64,000 nucleotides of DNA from Deinococcus grandis (GCF_001485435.1 NZ_BCMS01000003.1:1-64000); one strand, 5' to 3'; shown: positions 24,673 through 32,345, numbered from the stretch's first letter. The notes: a model not told the origin generated them from the sequence alone. Program-made: numbers and translations.

Positions 24673-25325
24673 TTCTGCTCCTCAACGTTCACGGTGAGTG
24701 GGGTGGTGACGGTTTGTGTGCCATCGGACGTCGTGATCTGCAGGACGTACGCTCCGACGGTCTGGGTGGCCGCCGCGCTGATCGTGAAGCCGAGCGGGTC
24801 GGTGTCCCGCGTGACGCTCAGCGCGCCCGTGATGCCGGTGATCCGCACGTCGGTAGCGAGTTCTCCAGCGCGGTCCGGCGTGATGGAGACCCGGCGCTGC
24901 TGGCCGGGCTCCAACGTCAGGGCCGTGATGGGTTTGACGGTGTACGGCGTACGGGTCGTGGGGGTGACCGTCACGGCCAGGACGGCCGTACCGCTCCCGC
25001 CGGTGGCGGTGACAGCCAGCGGCACGCTGTAGGTTCCTGGGGCTGCCCCAGACTGCACGGCGACGGTCAGGGCGCCCGTGCTGGGCGTCACGGTCAATTC
25101 GGCTGGAACTTCGCGGGGGGTGATGTTCAGGCCCGTGACGGTCTCAGCGGTGCCACTGACTTTGCCGGTCACCTGGACGCGAGTAGAGCTGCCCGGCGGG
25201 AGAGTGACGGCACTGGGATTGAGGGTGACCTCGATGGTCTGAATGAACGGATTGCTGAAGGCCCCAGTGCCGCATGAAGACAGCAGGAGGGCGGCGGGCA
25301 ACAGCACGGTGCTGAGTCGTCGCAT
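24669..25325 (-). CDS. Lipoprotein with repeated beta domains, secretion cluster
   Basis: A 218-residue lipoprotein: signal peptide with lipobox LLLSSCG, then tandem beta-sandwich-like segments rich in Val/Thr (IEVTLNPSAVTLPPGSS and ALTLEPGQQRRVSI). It is larger than a typical VirB7, but it sits directly before VirB9 with an ATGA overlap and could take the VirB7 role; this is inference. The leaderless promoter signal lies six bases before the ATG at 25325. Confidence 0.65.
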   Translation of the reverse strand: MRRLSTVLLPAALLLSSCGTGAFSNPFIQTIEVTLNPSAVTLPPGSSTRVQVTGKVSGTAETVTGLNITPREVPAELTVTPSTGALTVAVQSGAAPGTYSVPLAVTATGGSGTAVLAVTVTPTTRTPYTVKPITALTLEPGQQRRVSITPDRAGELATDVRITGITGALSVTRDTDPLGFTISAAATQTVGAYVLQITTSDGTQTVTTPLTVNVEEQK

Positions 25326-25331
25326 GCCCCG

Positions 25332-25354
25332 AGTGTGTGGGACGTGGGGGTGAC
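25332..25354 (-). promoter_or_regulatory. Regulon promoter signal before the lipoprotein-VirB9 operon
   Basis: On the minus strand: GTCACC, 11 bases, CACACT, six bases, ATG at 25325. Confidence 0.7.
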
Positions 25355-25374
25355 GAGTGGGGATCAACAGGAAA

Positions 25375-25453
25375 CCCCCGAGACACAAGGTCAATCGGGG
25401 GCATCTTCTGCGGGTGAGCGCAGTTCGTGTGCAGGCCTGGGACGCAAGGTCAA
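25375..25453 (-). repeat. Two-copy GACRCAAGGTCAA element with hairpin, after the Gre-like gene
   Basis: GACACAAGGTCAA at 25382-25394 forms the loop of a stem CCCCCGA / TCGGGGG (25375-25401). A second copy, GACGCAAGGTCAA, lies at 25441-25453, 59 bases on. The same arrangement recurs at 30867-30945. Both elements sit just below the 3' end of a minus-strand operon, so they may be terminators with a conserved loop. Confidence 0.6.
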
Positions 25454-25493
25454 CCAGTAGGGCACTCGAAGTCAACGGGGTGATGCTGAGGGT

Positions 25494-26945
25494 TCAGGTG
25501 ATGCTGAGAATGTGGATCACGTTCACAACCTGGACTGGCTGTTCCCGCTTGTAGGTGACGAGTGTGGACGTGTACTGGGTGTGCACGTCGGTGATGGCCG
25601 GTGCGGTCACGCCTTCTGGGACGTGGCGCTTACTCGTGACGGTTCCGGCAGTCATGATCTGACGGCTGGTGGTGGGCACGAGGCGGTGGTGCGTGGAGGT
25701 GACGGTCACGGTCTGTCCAGCGGTGGCGTGGAGCAGGGCCTGACCGAGTGATCCGGCGGTGCTGACTTCGCCGATCTGGGGGTGTCCATCGGTGAGGCGG
25801 ACGGTTTTGGGGACGCCGGCGATGGTGATCTCGAAGGTGCGGCCAATGTTGCTGTCCACGTCACCCGGTTCCACGTCGAGCAGGTCGCGTTCGAGTTGAC
25901 TGATCGCGGCGTCTGTTTCGAACATGCGGGTGCGGGCTTCATCGTAGGCGGCACTTTCACGTAGGTCCCCGTCTTCGATCGCGCTGCCCATCAGTTCGGA
26001 GATGGTCTCTCGTTCCTGTCGGAGGGCGCTCAGGCGGGTGAGCATGTCGGCGTATGCAGCGACGGAGACCACACGTTTCTTCGCCGTGGTGGTCCGGCCG
26101 GGGCGCCGTTTCTGGGGGGTGGGTTCCGGGACGGTCCGCTGAGGAGGGGTGGGCGTGTACGGCTTCCACTTCTCGACGGGCGCGATCTTCCGGACGCGGA
26201 AGGCGGGTTGGCCCTCGCTGTGGAGGTAGACGCGGTGGGTGTCATCCACGCCGTCCATCTGATCGAGCGCAGCCAGGACGCGGGTGCGCAGGTACGTGTC
26301 ACTGATGGTTTCGGCGAGGGCCCGGGCGTCGCGGGGTGAGGCGTCCCAGGGGATGAGCAGGCCTTCGACGTCGAGGACCTCGGTCAGGAGGCTCTCGCTG
26401 AGGACCTGATACTCACTGTGCGCGAATTGGGTGGCTTCCAGTGCGCCCGCTTCACCCCTGGAGAGGACGGTTTCCGCGTTGAACACGCGGTCCACTTCCA
26501 TCCATGAGCGGGAGAGACGAACCAGGGCGCTTTCGGCGCGTAGATCGATGTCCACGCCTTCACGTGTGTGTACGGTCAAGGGGTCAATGAAGTCGCGTTC
26601 CGTCACGGCCACGCGGTCGCCGGACTTCACGCCAGCGAACGGCATGCCTTCGGTGATCGCGGTGCGTTGGTGGCGCGCCATGACCCCAGCCTTCACGAGG
26701 GCGAAGAACGCCTCGTACAGGGCGGGGTATTGCTGCTTGGTGCCCATCAGGACGCCGGCCAGGGGCGCCGTGATCGTCACGTCATCGCCGCGTTTGCGGG
26801 CAGCGGCACGCTGGGCGGCCACACTGGCCTGCTTGTCCACGCAGCGTTCGAGGAAGTCGGGGTCGATGGTCCGGCGAAGGAAATCGGCGACGTTCCGCTT
26901 GGGGGCGTGGGGGGCGAGCTGGGCCAGATCAAGTCGGTCATTCAT
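25494..26945 (-). CDS. Fusion protein with GreA/GreB-like C-terminal domain
   Basis: A 483-residue protein. Residues 1-260 are an unrecognised helical domain and 260-292 a Pro/Arg-rich linker. Residues 296-415 resemble a Gre transcript-cleavage factor: a coiled coil with the tip GDLRESAAYDEA (326-337), then GRTFEITIAGVPKTVRL and GSLGQALLHATAGQTVTV, the FKBP-like end. Asp327 and Glu330 stand where GreA has its catalytic tip acids, so it could act in the RNA polymerase secondary channel. Normal Gre proteins are about 160 residues. It follows the sigma-like gene in one operon. Confidence 0.65.
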   Translation of the reverse strand: MNDRLDLAQLAPHAPKRNVADFLRRTIDPDFLERCVDKQASVAAQRAAARKRGDDVTITAPLAGVLMGTKQQYPALYEAFFALVKAGVMARHQRTAITEGMPFAGVKSGDRVAVTERDFIDPLTVHTREGVDIDLRAESALVRLSRSWMEVDRVFNAETVLSRGEAGALEATQFAHSEYQVLSESLLTEVLDVEGLLIPWDASPRDARALAETISDTYLRTRVLAALDQMDGVDDTHRVYLHSEGQPAFRVRKIAPVEKWKPYTPTPPQRTVPEPTPQKRRPGRTTTAKKRVVSVAAYADMLTRLSALRQERETISELMGSAIEDGDLRESAAYDEARTRMFETDAAISQLERDLLDVEPGDVDSNIGRTFEITIAGVPKTVRLTDGHPQIGEVSTAGSLGQALLHATAGQTVTVTSTHHRLVPTTSRQIMTAGTVTSKRHVPEGVTAPAITDVHTQYTSTLVTYKREQPVQVVNVIHILSIT

Positions 26946-26960
26946 GGGTGCTCCAGGGGA

Positions 26961-26986
26961 GCGGTGGGGGGATCTCTCCCCACCGC
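26961..26986 (-). promoter_or_regulatory. Hairpin before the Gre-like gene
   Basis: GCGGTGGGG and CCCCACCGC around a short loop, between the stop of the sigma-like gene and the ATG at 26945. It may tune expression of the downstream gene; it has no T-run on the minus strand. Confidence 0.45.
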
Positions 26987-27001
26987 AATGGGGAAAGAAC
27001 G

Positions 27002-29011
27002 TTAGAAGGGGACCACAACCACGTCCCTGTCCGTCTCGGCGGGGCAAGCCCACCAGGCGTCAGCCCACCACGCGAGTGGGTTCTGCAGGGCCAGGTGATC
27101 GTCCAGGATGTTGTCCTGATCGACCAGGGCGAGGAGTGCACGGCCCAGGTTCAGGTCGGTGCCGCTCTCTTCGAGGGCTTCGGCGCAGTTCGTGAGCGTT
27201 TCGCTGACGCGATGCGCCGCCAGGTACCGGGTCCGGATGTCCTTGGCGTGATCCAGAGCGGCGATCCATTCCGCTTCTGGGGCGATGTCCGCAGCAGCTT
27301 CAGCAGCAGCGAGTTCGCCTTCCAGGCGGAGGAGGGTCAGTCGGGCGTCGCGCGCCCGGGCGTCGGCGCTCTGAGCGCAGGCTTCGAGCGCGAGTTGCAT
27401 GGGCCGGACGTAGCGGGTGCCACCCTGAACCCGGACGCGCTGGGCGCGGCGGGTCGTGATGGGCACATGGGCGAGCTGGTCGAGCGCGTCTTCCGCGTGC
27501 TTGATCCGCACGCCGGCTTTCACGCAGGCGGCCACGAAGGTCCGGTCGGCCTTACCCTGACGATCCAGCTTCCGGCCGTAGAGAACGGCGGCCGCCAGGT
27601 TGAACCGGAAGAGGAGGGTGGGGTTGGCCCGGTGCAGGGCACCGGCGACGGCTTCGTCGTCCTTGGATGCACGCTGGAGGGGGGTGCCGATCAGTGCCGT
27701 CAGGAGGGCGGAGCCCAGCTGGGACGGACGGGAGACGGCGGTCTTGCCTCGCAGGGCTGCCTGCACGCCGCGCAGCGCTTCACGGACATCATCCATGGGC
27801 GCGTTCAGGGGCGTACCGGTCAGCGTGAGCGCGAGACGTGCCGCCGCAATGGCGTCATGTCCCTGGCCGGGGATTCCGGCCTGCTCGCAGAACTGAGCGA
27901 AGCGGTCCCGCACTTGACGTTCCTGCTGCCGCTTCCGGTGGACGGGGAGGATCTCCCGAACGGGAAGGCGGGTGAGGACCGCGCCGTGGATGGGGCCGAA
28001 CCGCTGGTAGGCGCGCAGGGCGCGGATCTGGTCCAGCTGGTGGAGCGGGGCTTCGTAGCGCTGGGGCGCCACGGGTTCAGCGGTGAGGATGTCCGCGAGG
28101 CGCTGGTCGCCGTCTTCGCCGGTGACGGCGTCGAGGCGGTGCGCTTTGGCGTTCCGATTCACCCAGAATTCCGTGACGGTGGCCAGGGCGCGGGCCTGCC
28201 GCATCGTCGACTCGCTCAGTTTCGGGCGGGCCAGGATGGCGCGGGCATTCGCTCGCACAGCGCGGGCGATCCACGCGGGAGTCAGGGGCAGCACGCTGGT
28301 GCGGGCTTCCGGGAGGGTTGTCGTGGGGGTGGTCTTCCCGTTGACACCGGCGGCCAGGAAGGCCGCGGTGACGCGGCGCAGACCGCCTTTTTTCACGATG
28401 AGGTTCTTGCGCCCTTTCGGGAGGTGACTCGCTGGGCGGGGTGTCTTGGCCAGGCGGACCCACTCGTCGAAGAGGGCGCCGTCGTTGCCGACCGTGGCGA
28501 GGAGCCTGGAGCGCCCGGAGGCGATCGCAGCGGGTGCGCCACTGGCACGCTTGTCGTCGACCAGACGTTCGGCCGCCATGGGCATCTCTGCGGGCAGTTT
28601 GTACTGCACCCAGGCCAGCCAGCGGAAGCCGTTCTGATTGGGGTTCCAACCGGTCCGGCGGATTTTCCCATCGGCGGTTTCGGTGACTCGCGGCAGCAGC
28701 TTGTTCAGCTGGTGCAGGGCGCCGTCATACGCTTCGAGCAGCCCGCCGAAACGGGTGCTGTACTCGTACGCGACTTCCAGGAGGAGCGGGCCAGCGTTGC
28801 GCGCGAGCTGATCGCGGGCGAAGTTCTGCTGGTCAGCGGTTCCCGAGGTCGCCATGTCGGTGAGGTGTAACGTCTCGGCGTCCGTGAGCCGGACGTAGTC
28901 GTTTTTCACCTTCCGCAGGGTTTCGAGGAACACGTCCTCCCCGAGCACGTTCGGGACGGCACGTACGGTTTGGTGGCGCTTCTCGCTCCAGATTTCACGT
29001 TTCATGGTCAT
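27002..29011 (-). CDS. Large protein with sigma-70-like regions
   Basis: A 669-residue protein. By eye, residues 40-104 follow the plan of sigma regions 1.2-2.2: LTDAETLHLTDMATSG, then FARDQLARNAGPLLLEVAYE and FGGLLEAYDGALHQL. GFRWLAWVQYKLPAEM (128-143) recalls region 2.3, and HRLDAVTGEDGDQRLADILT (291-310) resembles the region 3.2 finger. No clear region 4 follows; the second half is helical and unrecognised. The match is moderate. If real, it would bind RNA polymerase. A good SD sequence (AGGAG) precedes the ATG at 29011. It lies between a membrane protein gene and the Gre-like gene. Confidence 0.5.
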   Translation of the reverse strand: MTMKREIWSEKRHQTVRAVPNVLGEDVFLETLRKVKNDYVRLTDAETLHLTDMATSGTADQQNFARDQLARNAGPLLLEVAYEYSTRFGGLLEAYDGALHQLNKLLPRVTETADGKIRRTGWNPNQNGFRWLAWVQYKLPAEMPMAAERLVDDKRASGAPAAIASGRSRLLATVGNDGALFDEWVRLAKTPRPASHLPKGRKNLIVKKGGLRRVTAAFLAAGVNGKTTPTTTLPEARTSVLPLTPAWIARAVRANARAILARPKLSESTMRQARALATVTEFWVNRNAKAHRLDAVTGEDGDQRLADILTAEPVAPQRYEAPLHQLDQIRALRAYQRFGPIHGAVLTRLPVREILPVHRKRQQERQVRDRFAQFCEQAGIPGQGHDAIAAARLALTLTGTPLNAPMDDVREALRGVQAALRGKTAVSRPSQLGSALLTALIGTPLQRASKDDEAVAGALHRANPTLLFRFNLAAAVLYGRKLDRQGKADRTFVAACVKAGVRIKHAEDALDQLAHVPITTRRAQRVRVQGGTRYVRPMQLALEACAQSADARARDARLTLLRLEGELAAAEAAADIAPEAEWIAALDHAKDIRTRYLAAHRVSETLTNCAEALEESGTDLNLGRALLALVDQDNILDDHLALQNPLAWWADAWWACPAETDRDVVVVPF

Positions 29012-29068
29012 GGGAGGCTCCTGGTGGAGGTCCGGACCGAAGCTGCAGCGCCGTGCCCCGTATGGGAC

Positions 29069-29091
29069 CCCGGCACGCAGTTCGTGCCGGG
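29069..29091 (-). promoter_or_regulatory. Hairpin before the sigma-like gene
   Basis: CCCGGCACG, five bases, CGTGCCGGG: a perfect nine-pair stem about 57 bases before the ATG at 29011. A similar CCCGGCAC stem lies before the SSB gene at about 31979-32004. Confidence 0.5.
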
Positions 29092-29111
29092 AAGGATCGG
29101 GTGGACGGGGC

Positions 29112-29585
29112 TTAACGGGGCAGCAGCTGCTGGAGTTCCTTGGTGGGCACGATGACCCGGTAACCGACCCCACTGGTGGGGCGGAAGTTGACGACACTGG
29201 TGTCGCCATGCGTGAGGATGATCAGACGCACGGACCCGCTCACGGGAACGGTCCTGGACTGCATGCGGTCCCAGCGCGCTTCGCGTTGAGCGTCCTTGAT
29301 CGTGTCGATCAGGTCGCCGACGTGCAGCGTGACGGGCGCGAGGCCAGCGGCCTGCAGGCGGATGACCATGCGGCCATCCTTCAGGTTGTCCGTGCTGCGC
29401 TGAACGAGTGTCAGGCGGTTGCTGTGCTCTTCCCAGCCTTGCAGGGTGACGATCAGACCGCTGATGAGGAAAGCGGCGATAGTGGCCACGCCGAAACCGG
29501 CGGGCAGGTCGAGCAGGATGACGGCGGCCATCAGGGCGAGGGCGATGACGGCAACGGCGAACTGCTGACGGGTGATGATGAGCAT
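29112..29585 (-). CDS. Small membrane protein heading the sigma-like/Gre-like operon
   Basis: A 157-residue protein with two adjacent hydrophobic spans near the N-terminus (FAVAVIALALMAAVILLDL and FGVATIAAFLISGLIVTL). A cytoplasmic or periplasmic beta-rich domain follows (MVIRLQAAGLAPVTLHVGD, then SVRLIILTHGDTSVVNFR). No family is recognised; a membrane partner controlling the sigma-like protein is conceivable but unsupported. The SD sequence AAGGAG lies eight bases before the ATG and can pair with an arm of the leader hairpin. Confidence 0.6.
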   Translation of the reverse strand: MLIITRQQFAVAVIALALMAAVILLDLPAGFGVATIAAFLISGLIVTLQGWEEHSNRLTLVQRSTDNLKDGRMVIRLQAAGLAPVTLHVGDLIDTIKDAQREARWDRMQSRTVPVSGSVRLIILTHGDTSVVNFRPTSGVGYRVIVPTKELQQLLPR

Positions 29586-29769
29586 GACGCACTCCTTGTG
29601 CCCACGGATGGGCGGTGAAGGCGGAGTGCGCCAGCAGTCAGTGTGTGGGCCCGGGAGGGCGCCAGCACACTGCTTGCTGACGCACTCCTGAGCGAAAAAA
29701 GAGAAATCCTGCCGGTCCCCGTGAAAGGGGTGCCCTCGTGGGGGCCGGCAGGATTTCGACAACGGGGGC
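29586..29769 (-). promoter_or_regulatory. Structured leader with terminator-like hairpin and SD-mimic hairpin
   Basis: Read on the minus strand: a box GCCCCCGTTGTC (29758-29769), a long hairpin with AAATCCTGCCGG arms (29703-29757), a T6 run (29695-29700), and a second hairpin (29623-29688). Its 5' arm contains AGGAGTGCGTCA. The same 12 bases recur at the SD sequence and start of the gene (AGGAGTGCGTCATG), so the 3' arm can pair with either. This is the layout of a switch acting on termination and translation. A TACAGT -10-like hexamer lies near 29805. Confidence 0.6.
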
Positions 29770-29897
29770 GAAGTGACCTTCGCGGAGAAACTGAGATGAC
29801 TGTAGCACCTTCTGCGCCGCGCTACAGCGGGAAATGCTGCATCCTTGCGTTGACACTCGGGCATCGACCACTGATTGGAGGCGGATACACTACTCAG

Positions 29898-30383
29898 GTG
29901 CACATCCGCGAGTACACCGAGGCCGATTGGCCCGCCGTCTGGTCAATCTTTCAGGACGTCGTAACCACCGGTGACACCTTTCCGTATGACCCTGCTTGGT
30001 CAGCCGATCAGGCGCACGCTGTCTGGGTTCAGCCACCCCCGTACCACACTGTCGTCGCCTGTGAAGGTGCTGAAATCCTGGGCACCGCGCATATGGGGCG
30101 AAACCGTCCTAGTCCAGGAGCGCACGTCGCCACGGCAAGCTTTATGGTGGCTGGGGAGGCGCGCGGACAGGGCGTCGGGCGCGCACTGAGCGAGTACGCG
30201 CTGACCTGGGCTCGTGAGCAGGGGTTCGCTGCCATGCAGTTCAATGCGGTCGTAGAATCCAACACTGCCGCGGTGCGGCTGTATCAGACCCTTGGCTTTC
30301 AGGTGATTGGGACTGTGCCTCAGGCGTTCAAGCATCCGAGGCTCGGGCTCGTCGGCCTGCACGTCATGCACTGCTTCCTTTGA
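29898..30383 (+). CDS. GNAT-family N-acetyltransferase
   Basis: A 161-residue acetyltransferase. HIREYTEADWPAVWSIFQD opens the fold, and the acetyl-CoA site is GEARGQGVGRALSEYAL (about 92-108), followed by NTAAVRLYQTLGF, as in phosphinothricin/streptothricin-type enzymes (VxSxNxxAxxLYxxLGF). It probably N-acetylates a small amine such as an antibiotic or amino acid derivative. The start is a GTG at 29898 with TACACT six bases upstream, a leaderless start. It is divergent from the 29585 operon and may be a passenger gene. Confidence 0.85.
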   Translation: MHIREYTEADWPAVWSIFQDVVTTGDTFPYDPAWSADQAHAVWVQPPPYHTVVACEGAEILGTAHMGRNRPSPGAHVATASFMVAGEARGQGVGRALSEYALTWAREQGFAAMQFNAVVESNTAAVRLYQTLGFQVIGTVPQAFKHPRLGLVGLHVMHCFL

Positions 30384-30397
30384 CGGCGAAGCCCCAT

Positions 30398-30766
30398 CTA
30401 TTGGGTGTGGCGTCCCTCGACAATTTCCGTGCGGTTTCCCCAGGGATCGGAGCAGTAAAGCCGCCGTAAGGGCAGACGGGTGTCCAGGCTACAGACAACC
30501 CCGAACTGCTCAGCGCGAACAAGTACCGCATCCAAGTCGTTGCAGAACAGACAGACGTGTCCCTTCTCACTGGGTACGAACGCCGCTGTCACGCCGGTAT
30601 GGATCTGCCGGCCATCGGGCAGTGCGAACCACACGCCTCCATTCCCCCGCAAGGCCTCGGGCTTTTGCAGCTCTTCCAGTCCCAGGAAAGCACCGAAGAA
30701 CGCGCGAGCATCTTCCTCATGTCCGCGAGGGGCGTTCACTTGCACGTGGTCTAGACCCAGAATCAT
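30398..30766 (-). CDS. Glyoxalase/VOC-superfamily protein
   Basis: A 122-residue protein with paired VOC half-modules: ILGLDHVQVNAPRGHEEDAR, then FFGAFLGLEELQKP and VCLFCNDLDAVLVRAEQFG, ending CSDPWGNRTEIVE. VOC members bind a metal and act as lyases, dioxygenases or resistance proteins; His7 and Glu near residue 115 could be ligands. The substrate cannot be told. It is convergent with the acetyltransferase gene. Confidence 0.85.
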   Translation of the reverse strand: MILGLDHVQVNAPRGHEEDARAFFGAFLGLEELQKPEALRGNGGVWFALPDGRQIHTGVTAAFVPSEKGHVCLFCNDLDAVLVRAEQFGVVCSLDTRLPLRRLYCSDPWGNRTEIVEGRHTQ

Positions 30767-30866
30767 GTGTCAACGCTAGACGTGATCAGAGCGTGCAGGC
30801 GGTACTCCTTCAGGGACATCGCTGCTGAATGCAGAACCGTTTCTGCCGTTGCCTCTGCATGAGAAA

Positions 30867-30945
30867 ATCCCCGAGACGCAAGGTCAATCGGGGATCATCC
30901 AGCCGGATAGGGCTGTTGTTGTACGGTTCGAGGACGCAAGGTCAA
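30867..30945 (-). repeat. Two-copy GACGCAAGGTCAA element with hairpin, after the SSB gene
   Basis: GACGCAAGGTCAA (30875-30887) is the loop of a perfect stem ATCCCCGA / TCGGGGAT (30867-30895). A second copy lies at 30933-30945, 58 bases on. It is the same design as 25375-25453. A further small hairpin, ATGCAGA with TCTGCAT, lies near 30820-30860. Confidence 0.6.
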
Positions 30946-30976
30946 CTCGGCGCGTACAGCATCTCAACGGGGTGAC

Positions 30977-31867
30977 TCAGAAAGGCAGGTCCTCGTCGGG
31001 CGGGAAGTGATCATCCAGTCCCTGATCGATGTCGAGTCCTCCCGAGTGGGTGGGGGCGGGGCGCGTCGGGGCCGGGCTGCTGGAGCGGGAGGCTCCGGCG
31101 GCGACAGGCTGACGTGCGGGGGCGGGCGCGGCACTGCGGGTCGGCGTGCTGCCCTGCGTGGTGGTGCCACGGGCGAGCGCTTCGACACGGGACGCTTCCA
31201 CCTTGGTGGTGTTGCGCTTGTTGCCGTCGCGGTCCGTCCAGGCTTCGTTGGTGAGGCGTCCCTGCACGAGCACGGGATCCCCTTTGCGGAGGTCCTTCAT
31301 GCGTTCAGCAAGTTCGCGCCAGAGCGTGACGTCGATCCAGTGGGTTTTCTCCTGCTTCTGACCCTGACGGTCGTTCCAGGTCTCATTCACGGCCAGGCCG
31401 AGTCCGAGCACGGCGTCGCCGGCGGGGGTGTAGCGGAGTTCGGGGTCACGGGTGACGTTGCCGATCAGGATGACTTCGTTCATGCCGCCACTCATCCGCA
31501 CACCGCCTCCGGCGTCCTGAATGAGTTCCGGCGAGTACCCGAGCTGCTCCATGCGCTGGGCTTTGACGCGGACCATGCTGCGCTTGCCGCCTTCCGGTGC
31601 GTCCCACTGGCTGTACTCCACGCTGCCTTCGACCATCACGGCATCGCCTGCCTTGAGGTTGCGTTCGGCCTGCCATTCGGCGGGTTTGCCGAGGATGGAC
31701 ACGCGGTGGTACCAGGGGAGCTTGCGGGGCTGGCCGTCACTGCCGATGATGTGATCTTCACCGGCGATGGTGGCCTCGAACACGGCGGTGCCGCTGGGGG
31801 TGTAGCGCAGTTCAGCTTCGCGAGCGAGAACGCCGATCAGGAAAACGTGATTCATGCCTCGTGCCAT
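30977..31867 (-). CDS. ssb: Single-stranded DNA-binding protein, Deinococcus two-OB type
   Basis: A 296-residue SSB. Two OB folds sit in one chain: MNHVFLIGVLAREAELRYTP (from residue 5) and MNEVILIGNVTRDPELRYTP (from about 128). A Ser/Pro/Thr-rich linker and the acidic tip DEDLPF end the protein. The Deinococcus protein works as a dimer instead of a tetramer. A second SSB on a plasmid usually supports replication or transfer of single strands. It is co-transcribed with the 60-residue gene above. The start MARG is that of the known family. Confidence 0.95.
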   Translation of the reverse strand: MARGMNHVFLIGVLAREAELRYTPSGTAVFEATIAGEDHIIGSDGQPRKLPWYHRVSILGKPAEWQAERNLKAGDAVMVEGSVEYSQWDAPEGGKRSMVRVKAQRMEQLGYSPELIQDAGGGVRMSGGMNEVILIGNVTRDPELRYTPAGDAVLGLGLAVNETWNDRQGQKQEKTHWIDVTLWRELAERMKDLRKGDPVLVQGRLTNEAWTDRDGNKRNTTKVEASRVEALARGTTTQGSTPTRSAAPAPARQPVAAGASRSSSPAPTRPAPTHSGGLDIDQGLDDHFPPDEDLPF

Positions 31868-31978
31868 GGTGTGCTCCTTGCCTCCAGTGCGGAGGACTTC
31901 AGGTCCGGGGGCTGTCCGCCCTCCGGTGAGAAGGGGGGATCAGCTGGGCGGGTGAAGTCGAGTGCGGTCGGGGGAGCC

Positions 31979-32004
31979 CGGCACGCTTTGGACGGTGCCG
32001 GGCC
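31979..32004 (-). promoter_or_regulatory. Hairpin between the 60-residue gene and ssb
   Basis: CCCGGCAC and GTGCCGGG arms with a ten-base loop. It lies over 100 bases above the ssb start and has no T-run. It is similar in sequence to 29069-29091. Confidence 0.45.
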
Positions 32005-32025
32005 GCTCGAGGCGACCCACAAGGG

Positions 32026-32208
32026 TTACTGGTGGTTCAGGCGGGCCTGAACGGCGGGGAAGAGGTGGAGTCGGTCGGTGCGGATGGGTTCGCCCAGGGC
32101 GAGGCTGGTGCCTTGCTCCTGTGCTCTCACAGCCGCTCTGAGACTCCTGGGGCAGGCCCCGAATTGGAACTTGGACGTGCCGCCGACGGTGTATTCGAGT
32201 ACGAACAT
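32026..32208 (-). CDS. 60-residue protein upstream of ssb
   Basis: A short protein, MFVLEYTVGGTSKFQFGACP and so on, ending VQARLNHQ. A beta hairpin followed by a helix is likely. No family is recognised. A strong SD sequence (AAGGAGG) lies four to nine bases before the ATG, inside a small hairpin. It shares an operon and leader with ssb. Confidence 0.6.
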   Translation of the reverse strand: MFVLEYTVGGTSKFQFGACPRSLRAAVRAQEQGTSLALGEPIRTDRLHLFPAVQARLNHQ

Positions 32209-32335
32209 GAGGCCTCCTTCCGGAGGCTGCAGCGGGGCCCGGAGGCCGCATCAGCAGCCTCCGGGCAAAGCAAAACCCCACCGTGCACGTGCGTGCAATC
32301 CCAAACGGGAACGGTGGGGTTTTGACAACGGGGGC
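32209..32335 (-). promoter_or_regulatory. Structured leader of the ssb operon, same design as 29586-29769
   Basis: Read on the minus strand: box GCCCCCGTTGTC (32324-32335), a hairpin with CAAAACCCCACCGT-type arms (32271-32324), a short T-containing spacer, and a second hairpin GCCCGGAGGC / GCCTCCGGGC (32237-32266). Then GCCTCC, GGAA, GGAGGC includes the SD sequence. GGAGGC occurs in both the upper hairpin arm and the SD sequence. Stem sequences differ from those of the other leader; box, order and SD mimicry are shared. Confidence 0.6.
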
Positions 32336-32345
32336 AGGGGGTGAA

